Shown: one piece after another, positions 18,242 to 26,477 of the stretch
How positions within the stretch are numbered: the stretch's first letter is position 1
Layout: every line of letters starts with the position of its first letter
Source: Chitinophaga silvisoli
GTDB taxonomy: Bacteria > Bacteroidota > Bacteroidia > Chitinophagales > Chitinophagaceae
DNA length: 64,000 nt
NCBI RefSeq assembly: GCF_003412465.1
Contig: NZ_QTJV01000006.1
Span: forward strand, 682,001 to 746,000
Direction: 5' to 3'
The notes under the pieces: model-generated
Databases searched by the model: none
Seen by the model: the letters and a program-made list of their open reading frames with translations, nothing else
Told to the model about the DNA's origin: nothing
Translations under genes and position numbers: made by a program

Positions 18242-18386
18242 AGAGATGAATTATGAGGTAAAGGTAAGGGGTTTTGATGGTGGCGGAAAGGTCATAAATG
18301 ATACAGATTCGGCCAAGGCTTCAAAGGCCGTTTTTAAGATTGAGGACGGTAACGATTCCCATTAATTAAAGTTTTATTTTTATTAT

Positions 18387-18869
18387 ATGAAAAGTATTTT
18401 ATTAGGTTGTTTGTTGGCATTATCGCCACTTAAAGATGAAGAATATTGTAACGATCGCTTCCAGTTTTGTATTACTTACCCCGCCGGTTTCAAAGGACAA
18501 GGAGAAGCAGCAAACGGGGATGGCCAGGAATTCATTTCTGCTGATCAAAAAGCCCGGATCCTCGCGTGGGGGCACCTGCAGTTCACCGACGAAGATCAAC
18601 CCTCCTATGCTTCGCTGGAGGGTTCCCTGAATTATGACTTAAAGAACAAGGGTTCAAAAGTGACTTATAAAGTAAAGAAGCCTGGTTACTATATTTTGTC
18701 CGGTACGGATGAAAAGGGTAACGTCTTTTATCAGAAAACGACTTTAAAAAAAATCAACTATTTCGACAGTCCCAATACACAGGTATTCCAAACCATATTA
18801 TTCATTTATCCCGCCTCACAGCAGGCCCAATATGCCGCGTATTGCAGTTATATCGCCAGGGCGCTTTAA
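18387..18869 (+). CDS. Small secreted protein of unknown function
   Basis: A 160-residue protein not recognised. The start ATGAAAAGTATTTTA is preceded by an A/T-rich leader and gives a short hydrophobic segment (MKSILLGCLLALSPL), a weak signal peptide; a lipoprotein Cys at residue 8 is unlikely. The mature part has CNDRFQFCITYPAGF, with a probable disulfide, and conserved-looking KKPGYYILSGTDEKGNVFYQ and FLIYPASQ-type strands suggesting a beta-rich single domain. A strong hairpin follows at 18879. It diverges from the GlxA-type regulator and precedes two permease genes, but no function follows from this. Confidence 0.7.
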   Translation: MKSILLGCLLALSPLKDEEYCNDRFQFCITYPAGFKGQGEAANGDGQEFISADQKARILAWGHLQFTDEDQPSYASLEGSLNYDLKNKGSKVTYKVKKPGYYILSGTDEKGNVFYQKTTLKKINYFDSPNTQVFQTILFIYPASQQAQYAAYCSYIARAL

Positions 18870-18878
18870 ATTAATATT

Positions 18879-18921
18879 CCTGTTCGTTTTCAGGCAGGAT
18901 ACTGTACTAAAAACGAACAGG
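18879..18921 (+). terminator. Hairpin downstream of the small secreted protein
   Basis: A perfect 12-bp stem (CCTGTTCGTTTT / AAAACGAACAGG) with a 19-nt loop lies 9 bp after the stop. Flanking AATATT / AATATT extends the symmetry imperfectly. The loop is long and no clean U-run follows, so a regulatory inverted repeat is an alternative. Confidence 0.55.
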
Positions 18922-19014
18922 TTAAATATTCTAAAATATGTATATTCCTGATAAGTACTCCCTAAAAGTATGGCATCTGTTTCGTGCAGCAAACATAACC
19001 GCTAAAACGATCAT

Positions 19015-21372
19015 ATGTATAAAGGTATCTTTACTATTGCCTGGCGCAATCTTCGCAAAGACCGCCTGTTTACCCTGCTCAATCTCCTCGGCCTTTCTAC
19101 CGGCCTTGCCTGTGCATTGCTGATCTTCTTATGGATCAGGGATGAAAAACAAATCAATCATTTCAATACAAAAGATAATCAACTTTACCAGGTACTCGTC
19201 AACAACGATGATCATGGCCAGGTTACTACCCTGAGTCAGACACAGGGTCTGCTGGCACAATCCTTAAAAAACGAAGTATCCGGGATAGAATATGCCGTAT
19301 CTGTACTGCCTGCCTCCTGGTTTCAGAACGCCGGGGTAGTGAGTTTTGGAGACAATCATCTCAAAGCAGGCGGACAATTTATCAGCAAAGATTTCTTCAA
19401 CGTATTTAGCTGTAAAATTCTGCATGGGAATGCGATGGGAGATAAAAGGAGCATCATGATCTCTGACCGGATGGCGAAGAAATTATTTCCCGGTGAACAG
19501 GATGCCATTGGAAAATCTATTCACTGGGAACAGGGAGATTACAGCGGGGACTACGGTATTGCAGGCGTATTTCAGGCACCTCCTGCCAATGCAACGGAAC
19601 AATATGATCTCTTACTCGATTACGATCTCATTCTCGAAAAAAGAAAGGAATTAACGCAGTGGTCCAACTTCGATCCCAATACCTATATCATTGTTGGCAA
19701 GGATGTAAACCTTCCTGCATTGCAAAACCGCCTAAAGGACTTTGTGAAAACAAAAGATAAGGATAGCCATGCAAGTTTACTGCTAACAAAATACGCCGAC
19801 TTTTATCTCTATAATAAATATGAAAATGGCAAACAAAGCGGGGGCAGAATTGCCTATGTAAAACTCTTCTCTCTCATCGCCCTGTTTATCCTGCTTATCG
19901 CCTGCATCAATTTCATGAACCTGAGCACCGCAAAGGCTGCCGGCAGAGTCAAAGAAGTGGGTGTAAAGAAAGCGATAGGTGCCAGCAGGGGGTTACTCAT
20001 TTTACAATACCTGAGTGAAAGTATTTTACTCTCTCTGCTTGCCTTATTTTTTGCCATTGTATTGATCATACTGCTCCTGCCCATGTTCAATCACATTACG
20101 GGCAAACAATTGCAGATCTGGCCAAGCGTGTCTTTGGCCGCCGTATTCTTAGGTATTACCTTACTGACCGGAATAATCGCAGGCAGTTATCCCGCTTTGT
20201 ATTTATCAGGTTTTAAACCTGCTGTCGCCTTAAAAGGTAAGTTGTGTACTGCATTCGGCGAAGTCATGACCCGTAAGGGATTGGTTGTATTTCAGTTTAT
20301 ATTGTCTGTCAGCTTCATCGTTGCCGTCCTCATTATTTACAAACAGATGGAATATATCCAGCACCGGAATCTTGGGTATAACAGGTCACACCTGGTGCAT
20401 TTTGAAGTGCCAACAGGACAGATAGATAACATGGTCTCCTTCCTGGAACTGGTCAGAAACCAGGGAGGCGTGCAGGCTGCATCCAGCTACTACCATGACT
20501 TCACCGGCAATCATGGTGGTCTGGGAGGCATGAGCTGGCCTGGGAAGATGGACAATACCGATGTAAACTTCAGCAACCTCGAAGTAGGTTATGGTTACCT
20601 GGAAGTGATGGGCGTGAAATTAAAAGAAGGCAGGTACTTTTCACAGGATAGCCGGGCCAATAACGAAATCATCTTCAATGAAACTGCCATCCGTGACATG
20701 GGCATCAAAGATCCTATCGGCAAAACTGTTCGCTTCTGGGACATGGAAAAAGTGATCGTTGGTATTGCGAAAGATTTCAACTACGAATCATTGTATCAAT
20801 CTGTGAAACCTGCATTTTTCCAGAGCTATCCCGTAATGCCGAACTTTGTTGTAAAAATAGCGCCCGGAAAGGATGAAGCGACTCTACAACAATTAAAACA
20901 GCTGTATGAACAACACTTCCAGGGATTGACTTTCGACTATAAATATATGGATGAAGATTACCAGGCACTCTACGCATCTGAAAGAAGAGTGAGTGATTTG
21001 TCCCGTTACTTTGGCGGGTTAACGATCCTGATTTCCTGCCTGGGACTGTTTGGCCTGGCGGCATTCACAGCACAAAGAAGACAAAAGGAAATAGGCATCA
21101 GGAAAGTAATTGGTGCCTCAACAGGCAATATCATCACCCTCTTGTCAACAGATTATTTTAAACTGATTGGCATTGCTATGATCATCGCTTTTCCACTGGC
21201 TGGCTGGATGATGTTCCAATGGTTGCAGACCTTTGCCTACCGGATACAGATAGGTGCCGATGTCTATTTTATTGCAGGCCTTGCGACCCTGCTCATTACC
21301 TTTACAACCATCAGTTATCAAAGTATAAAGGCGGCACTGACTAACCCGGTGAAGAGCCTGCAAACTGAATAA
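19015..21372 (+). CDS. FtsX/MacB-like ABC transporter permease (first of tandem pair)
   Basis: A 785-residue membrane protein with the double MacB_PCD-FtsX layout. A TM helix (LLGLSTGLACALLIFLWI) at ~25-42 is followed by a periplasmic MacB_PCD domain to ~280. A three-helix FtsX core (LFSLIALFILLIACINFMNL, AAGRVKEVGVKKAIGASRG) spans ~285-400. A further TM helix, a second periplasmic domain and a second FtsX core (LISCLGLFGLAAFTAQRRQK, EIGIRKVIGAS) follow. MacB-like proteins act as mechanotransmission devices with a separate ATPase; none is encoded nearby. The substrate is unknown. The next gene starts 3 bp downstream and is a paralogue. Confidence 0.9.
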   Translation: MYKGIFTIAWRNLRKDRLFTLLNLLGLSTGLACALLIFLWIRDEKQINHFNTKDNQLYQVLVNNDDHGQVTTLSQTQGLLAQSLKNEVSGIEYAVSVLPASWFQNAGVVSFGDNHLKAGGQFISKDFFNVFSCKILHGNAMGDKRSIMISDRMAKKLFPGEQDAIGKSIHWEQGDYSGDYGIAGVFQAPPANATEQYDLLLDYDLILEKRKELTQWSNFDPNTYIIVGKDVNLPALQNRLKDFVKTKDKDSHASLLLTKYADFYLYNKYENGKQSGGRIAYVKLFSLIALFILLIACINFMNLSTAKAAGRVKEVGVKKAIGASRGLLILQYLSESILLSLLALFFAIVLIILLLPMFNHITGKQLQIWPSVSLAAVFLGITLLTGIIAGSYPALYLSGFKPAVALKGKLCTAFGEVMTRKGLVVFQFILSVSFIVAVLIIYKQMEYIQHRNLGYNRSHLVHFEVPTGQIDNMVSFLELVRNQGGVQAASSYYHDFTGNHGGLGGMSWPGKMDNTDVNFSNLEVGYGYLEVMGVKLKEGRYFSQDSRANNEIIFNETAIRDMGIKDPIGKTVRFWDMEKVIVGIAKDFNYESLYQSVKPAFFQSYPVMPNFVVKIAPGKDEATLQQLKQLYEQHFQGLTFDYKYMDEDYQALYASERRVSDLSRYFGGLTILISCLGLFGLAAFTAQRRQKEIGIRKVIGASTGNIITLLSTDYFKLIGIAMIIAFPLAGWMMFQWLQTFAYRIQIGADVYFIAGLATLLITFTTISYQSIKAALTNPVKSLQTE

Positions 21373-21375
21373 AGT

Positions 21376-23679
21376 ATGTTTAAAAGAAGCTTTCGCCGGC
21401 TCATGAAAGACCGGCAATCTACTATCCTTAACCTGATCGGTTTGAGTACAGGTCTGGCCTGTGCCTTCCTAATATGGTTGTGGGTGCACGATGAATTACA
21501 AACAGACCGCTTCCATAAATATGGTGACCGCATTTACCAGGTGATGGTCACACAGCAACAGGGTAAGCGCCTTGATACCGGCCCCGGTACTTCAGGGGGT
21601 TTAGGACAGGAACTTGCACGTACGATTCCCAATGTGGAACAGGCCGTAACTTCGGCACCACAGATGTGGTTTGAGCCATTTAGTATCACTTACGGGAATA
21701 GTACGGTGAGTGCTACCGGCAATTTTGCATCGAAAGATTTCTTCTCTGTCTTCTCTTTTGATTTATTGGCAGGAGATAAAAAAACAGTGCTTGCGGATAA
21801 GCATGCCATTGTAATTTCGAAGTCGCTGGCGCTGAGTTTATTTCATTCTACCGACAATGCTGTCGGGAAAACGCTGACATGGAAACTCTTTGACTTCACC
21901 CAGCCAGTGACCATTACAGGAGTATATAATGACATGCCGGCGAATAGTACTATCCGGATGGATTTCGTGCTGAACTTCGGGGCCTGGGTAGATGAAGTAC
22001 CCGTATCAGGCGAACTGGCAAATGGAACAGGTCCATTTGAGACCTATGTGTTGTTAAAACAAGGTACTGACATCTCTCATGTACAGGCAGCGTTGAAAAG
22101 ATGGCCTTTTAAAATCCAACTTTCACTCAGGAGCTTTACTGACAGGTACCTGCAGGAGGGCAGCAGAATGAATTATGTGCGCATGTTCAGCCTGATTGCT
22201 ATTTTTATTTTGATAATCGCCTGTATCAATTTTATGAACCTGAGCACAGCAAATGCTGCAGGCAGAATGAAAGAGGTAGGCATTAAAAAAGCGATCGGTG
22301 CTTCAAGAGGTACATTGATCAGGCAATTCCTGGGCGAGTCTATGTTACTGAGCTTTATGGCATTGTTGCTGGCCATTGGCATTGTGGCGCTTTTATTGCC
22401 TGCTTTTAATGCGATTACCGGCAAGCAGCTCTTTTTGAAGCCTCACTATGTAATACTGGTCATTACCCTTGTTACAGGCCTCTTAGCAGGCAGTTATCCT
22501 GCCTTCTACCTCACCGGTTTTCATCCTGTTGTAACCCTCAAAGGGAAATTTCTGCAAAGTTCTGGTAATGCATGGGCAAGGAAAGGCCTGGTAGTTTTTC
22601 AGTTCGTAGTATCAGTCGTATTTATCATCGCTGTATTGGTGATTTACCAGCAGATAAAATTTATTCAACATAAGAACCTTGGATTTAATCAGGAGAACGT
22701 TATCTATTTCCAGGCAGATGGGCCGGCAATGGAACATCAGGATGCACTGATAGCCGGGCTAAAGCAAATACCGGGAGTAGAAAATGCATCGGGTATGATG
22801 CGCAACATCATCATGCCATTTGGTACTCCTGATTCACATATCCAGTGGGATGGTAAAAACAAGGACAACCAGATCCGGTTTACACAGATGCTGGTTAATT
22901 ACGACCTGCCGGAGACGCTGGGAATGACGATCCTGAAAGGCCGTTCTTTCAGCAGGGATTTTAGTACTGATAGCCAGGGGGTCATCCTGAATGAAACAGC
23001 AGTAAAAGCAATGGAACTTACTGATCCTGTTGGTAAGACGATTTATACAGAGAATGTACCGGTGCAGGTGATTGGTGTAGTGAAGGATTTTCATTTCACT
23101 TCACTGCACAATGCGATTCAGCCCTATATATTCAGGCTCTGGCCGGAATATTCCATTATCACCATGGTGCGTATTAAGGATGTGCAAACCATTGAGCGTA
23201 TTGCTGATTTCTATAAAAAGTTTAATCCGGGTTATGTATTCAATTATAAATTCCTCGACGAATCGGTGCAGGCACAATATAAATCAGAGCAGGTGATTGG
23301 TAGTCTTTCCCGTTATTTTGCGGGCCTGGCCATCCTGATTTCATGTCTTGGATTATTTGGATTAGCCGCATTTACTGCTGAGAGAAGAAGGAAGGAGATC
23401 AGTATCAGGAAGGTATTGGGAGCATCTGTAAATCAGCTCGCAGTAATGCTTTCCGGCGATTTCCTGAAAATGGTATTCATTGCTGTTATCATTGCATTTC
23501 CCCTGGCCGCCTGGATGATGGAAAAGTGGTTGCAGGGCTTTGCTTACCGCATTCACCTGCAAGCTGGTGTTTTTATACTTGCGGCCATCGTCACTTTGCT
23601 CATCACCATTTGCACGGTTAGTTTCCAGTCATTGAAGGCTGCTTTTTCAAACCCGGTGAAGGCTTTGCGCGCGGAGTAG
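21376..23679 (+). CDS. FtsX/MacB-like ABC transporter permease (second of tandem pair)
   Basis: A 767-residue paralogue of the preceding gene with the same order: N-terminal TM helix (LIGLSTGLACAFLIWLWV), MacB_PCD domain, FtsX core (LIAIFILIIACINFMNL, RMKEVGIKKAIGASRGT), second PCD domain and second FtsX core (FAGLAILISCLGLFGLAAF, ISIRKVLGAS). Starting 3 bp after its neighbour, it is certainly co-transcribed, and the two may form a heterodimer powered by an ATPase encoded elsewhere. Function and cargo are unknown; such permease families are greatly expanded in Bacteroidota genomes. Confidence 0.9.
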   Translation: MFKRSFRRLMKDRQSTILNLIGLSTGLACAFLIWLWVHDELQTDRFHKYGDRIYQVMVTQQQGKRLDTGPGTSGGLGQELARTIPNVEQAVTSAPQMWFEPFSITYGNSTVSATGNFASKDFFSVFSFDLLAGDKKTVLADKHAIVISKSLALSLFHSTDNAVGKTLTWKLFDFTQPVTITGVYNDMPANSTIRMDFVLNFGAWVDEVPVSGELANGTGPFETYVLLKQGTDISHVQAALKRWPFKIQLSLRSFTDRYLQEGSRMNYVRMFSLIAIFILIIACINFMNLSTANAAGRMKEVGIKKAIGASRGTLIRQFLGESMLLSFMALLLAIGIVALLLPAFNAITGKQLFLKPHYVILVITLVTGLLAGSYPAFYLTGFHPVVTLKGKFLQSSGNAWARKGLVVFQFVVSVVFIIAVLVIYQQIKFIQHKNLGFNQENVIYFQADGPAMEHQDALIAGLKQIPGVENASGMMRNIIMPFGTPDSHIQWDGKNKDNQIRFTQMLVNYDLPETLGMTILKGRSFSRDFSTDSQGVILNETAVKAMELTDPVGKTIYTENVPVQVIGVVKDFHFTSLHNAIQPYIFRLWPEYSIITMVRIKDVQTIERIADFYKKFNPGYVFNYKFLDESVQAQYKSEQVIGSLSRYFAGLAILISCLGLFGLAAFTAERRRKEISIRKVLGASVNQLAVMLSGDFLKMVFIAVIIAFPLAAWMMEKWLQGFAYRIHLQAGVFILAAIVTLLITICTVSFQSLKAAFSNPVKALRAE

Positions 23680-23741
23680 TTTTCTTTTTCTTATTACCGA
23701 TATATAATTACAACGCGTAATGCTCACTATATAAACCACCA

Positions 23742-23761
23742 GCCCGGATATGAATCCGGGC
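23742..23761. terminator. Possible terminator hairpin between convergent permease and TonB receptor genes
   Basis: GCCCGGAT / ATCCGGGC forms a perfect 8-bp GC-rich stem with loop ATGA, in the 121-bp gap between convergent stops. Neither side has a clear U-tract, so the terminator call is tentative. Confidence 0.4.
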
Positions 23762-23800
23762 CGGCGATGTAAAAACAATATGACTTTTTAAATGTCGTCG

Positions 23801-26323
23801 CTAGAATCTGAATGTGATATTACCAATGATTTCGCTTAATGCCTGCGGGTTCATAGTCCCATTACCTACCCAGTATTTTTTGTTTGTCAGGTTATTGCCT
23901 TTCAGACCTATGCGGAAACGTGCATGATCGTAAAAAATAGCAGCATTCAGCAATGTATAGGAAGGCAGGATAAACTGACCTCTTGCTTTTGTATTCACAG
24001 CAAAGGTTTCGCCTGCATAGGTACCACCGGCACCAAAGCCCAGCCCCTTTACGGTTCCCCTCGTAATCCGGTAGCTGGCCCAAAGGTTGGCAGTTTGCTC
24101 AGGGCCTGCGTATACAGGACGTAATCCATTCAGATCAGCACTGGTGTTTACATATTGGCTTTTGTTATAACCATAACCCGCCATGATATTTAAACCTGCG
24201 ACCGGACTTGCTACGACTTCTGCTTCTACCCCTTTGCTATCCTGTGTACCATTCTGGATAGTGAGGGTGGGTTCCGGATCATAAGTGCGCACGATGTCGG
24301 ATACTTTGATGTTGTAGTAGCTCACATTACCGCTCAGTGTACCCTGCAGCAGATCGAACTTCACACCACCTTCATATTGACTGGCATGTTCCGGTTTGTA
24401 AGCTTTGCCTTCGTAGTCAGTACCGGTTTTGTTGGTGAAGCCGGTCTGGTAGTTGGCGAACAAAGATACCTGTTCCGGGATGACCTGGTAAACTGCTCCG
24501 AATTTTGGTGAGAGGGCTGTTTGATGATAGCCCTGTGATGTGATATTTGTTGAGTTGTTGAGAATTCCTTTATTCTCAAAGCGGTCTGCCCGCAGGCTTA
24601 CCAATACCAGCAGGTTGCGGGTGATATTCAGTACATCGGCGGCATAGGCGCTGTAGGTGTATGTATTGGCTCTTGTGAGCAGAGATGCGGCTGCAGGGCG
24701 GTTCTGGAATGCAGAGTCTACCTTGTCATTATTGAATCGATAGTAATCAGCACCCGGATTCGAGATGCTTACGAAATCGAAAAGATCGGAGTATTTAGCA
24801 CCTTTCGCCGCAGTAGTAGCACCTGCTGCATTGTAGAAATCATTGTTGCTGAAGCGGGTGAAGGTGATATTGGTATTGGTGTGGAGATAGTCCAGACCTA
24901 CCGTGAGCCGGTTCCTCATCTGACCGATATGGAAGTCGCCCGTAAAGTTTTGCTGGATCTCAGTATTCTGGTCAGTACCCTGTGGCCGCCACACCATTCT
25001 TTCCAGGTACATGCTGTCATTATAAGTTTTACCATCCGTGCGGATAGCGGATGTAACATCGGTAATGCCTCTCACAGCGGCCCCCGGCATCAGGTAGAAA
25101 TAAGGAGCAGCACCACCGGAATAACTGGTGGTAACACTCAGGTTCGTTTGTGATTTCCATGCTTCGGAGATATCGTAATTCATCTGGCCAAAGAAGTTCG
25201 CATTGCGACCTGTTTTTACAAGGTCGTTGCTGCTGAAGGAGCTTTTATAATTGACGGGCACCTGGTCAGCACGGTTCACACCGAATGTAGAGATAGCACC
25301 TTTGCCATAGATGTAGATATATTGGCTACCGGCGCTTTGCACATTGCTGAATTCAGCATCGAAAAGGAAGCTCAGTTTATCATTGACCTGGTAAGAGAGT
25401 GATGGCGCAATGAGCAGGCTTTTTCTGAAGCCGTTGTCCTGGAAGGTGTTCTGGTTATTGTAAGCCGCGTTCATGCGGAAGAGTATTTTCTTTGCGGTGT
25501 CAAGTGGCGTGTTGACATCCACGTTGAACCTGTTAGCAGCGTAGCTACCTCCATAGTAAGACAATTCTCCACCGAAAGATTTAAAGGGCTTTTTGGTGAC
25601 ACGGTTGATGAGGCCACCGTAAGAGGTATTCGCATTGCCGAATAAGGTGGCGGAAGGACCTTTGATCACTTCAACAGCTTCTACATTGGCAGCATCGATT
25701 ACAGTGGTAATGTTACCGGCTACGCCGTTTCTAAGTTTTGCCTGTGTAACGAAGCCACGAAGTACATAGTAAGTACCTCCGGAGCCTGCACGGCTGGTGG
25801 CTTCCATGGATTTGGTGACACCTGCTGCATTTTTGAGGGCATCGTCCAGGTTGTTGATCTGTTGATCTTTCAGGAGTTCCTTACTGATGCTGGTATAGAC
25901 CTGCGGATTCTCGAGGTTTGTCAGCGGCAGTTTGGATACAAAAGGACTGGACTTGCGGGTGAATTTATTGATACGGCCGGAGGCGATGGTCACTTCCTGC
26001 AGATCGCGGTTAGAGATGTTTAAGGTAATGGTGGGCACGGCAGAGACTTTGCCGGATTGTACGCCGACTGTGATGTTTTCCTGCTTTGCGCCTACCTGCG
26101 AGATGATGAGGGTGTAGGTACCGGCGGGTACTTTTAGTTCATAGTTGCCCGATTCATCGGTGATTGTACCGATGTTGGTTCCCTGGATGGTAACGTTTAC
26201 ATTGTCTGCCTGTTTTTTTTCGGAGGTGGTAATTTTACCACGGATGGTACCTTTGTTGTCCTGCCCGAAAATGTTGGTACATAGCATGAGGATAGCTATG
26301 GTAGAAAATAATAGTCTGTTCAT
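23801..26323 (-). CDS. TonB-dependent siderophore-type receptor
   Basis: An 840-residue outer-membrane receptor with a signal peptide (through NIFGQ). A CarboxypepD_reg-like domain (GTIRGKITTSEKKQADNVNV) spans ~24-105. The plug (ITPSISKEL-type region, NLDDALKNAAGVTK, GTYYVLRGFVTQAKLRNGV, VEAVEVIKGPSATLFGN, YGGLINRVTKKP) matches the FhuA/FecA siderophore class rather than SusC, and there is no SusD partner. The barrel ends with IIGNITFRF. It probably imports a ferric chelate, though the ligand cannot be deduced. It is a single transcription unit convergent with the permeases. Confidence 0.88.
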   Translation of the reverse strand: MNRLLFSTIAILMLCTNIFGQDNKGTIRGKITTSEKKQADNVNVTIQGTNIGTITDESGNYELKVPAGTYTLIISQVGAKQENITVGVQSGKVSAVPTITLNISNRDLQEVTIASGRINKFTRKSSPFVSKLPLTNLENPQVYTSISKELLKDQQINNLDDALKNAAGVTKSMEATSRAGSGGTYYVLRGFVTQAKLRNGVAGNITTVIDAANVEAVEVIKGPSATLFGNANTSYGGLINRVTKKPFKSFGGELSYYGGSYAANRFNVDVNTPLDTAKKILFRMNAAYNNQNTFQDNGFRKSLLIAPSLSYQVNDKLSFLFDAEFSNVQSAGSQYIYIYGKGAISTFGVNRADQVPVNYKSSFSSNDLVKTGRNANFFGQMNYDISEAWKSQTNLSVTTSYSGGAAPYFYLMPGAAVRGITDVTSAIRTDGKTYNDSMYLERMVWRPQGTDQNTEIQQNFTGDFHIGQMRNRLTVGLDYLHTNTNITFTRFSNNDFYNAAGATTAAKGAKYSDLFDFVSISNPGADYYRFNNDKVDSAFQNRPAAASLLTRANTYTYSAYAADVLNITRNLLVLVSLRADRFENKGILNNSTNITSQGYHQTALSPKFGAVYQVIPEQVSLFANYQTGFTNKTGTDYEGKAYKPEHASQYEGGVKFDLLQGTLSGNVSYYNIKVSDIVRTYDPEPTLTIQNGTQDSKGVEAEVVASPVAGLNIMAGYGYNKSQYVNTSADLNGLRPVYAGPEQTANLWASYRITRGTVKGLGFGAGGTYAGETFAVNTKARGQFILPSYTLLNAAIFYDHARFRIGLKGNNLTNKKYWVGNGTMNPQALSEIIGNITFRF

Positions 26324-26347
26324 TCGTTAATTTCCTGATAAGCGGGG

Positions 26348-26355
26348 CAAAGGTG
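26348..26355 (-). promoter_or_regulatory. Candidate -7 box for the TonB siderophore-type receptor
   Basis: CACCTTTG on the minus strand differs from the Bacteroidota -7 consensus TAnnTTTG at one position and lies 24 bp before the start codon. No good -33 TTTG is seen at the right distance. Confidence 0.3.
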
Positions 26356-26422
26356 GGGGTAAATGAAGGAGGGGTGTTTACGCAATCGGGAAAAAATAAA
26401 GATGGAGTTTGATTTTCATAAA

Positions 26423-26463
26423 CGAAAAAATCGCTTTTACTTTCGGTAAAAGCGATTTTTTCG
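26423..26463. terminator. Strong terminator hairpin downstream of GH95
   Basis: A perfect 18-bp stem starts CGAAAAAATCGCTTTTAC, with loop TTTCG. The A-run and T-run at its base allow termination on either strand. It lies 14 bp after the GH95 stop and about 100 bp upstream of the TonB receptor, insulating the two leftward genes. Confidence 0.9.
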
Positions 26464-26477
26464 TGTTATTGCTTTAA

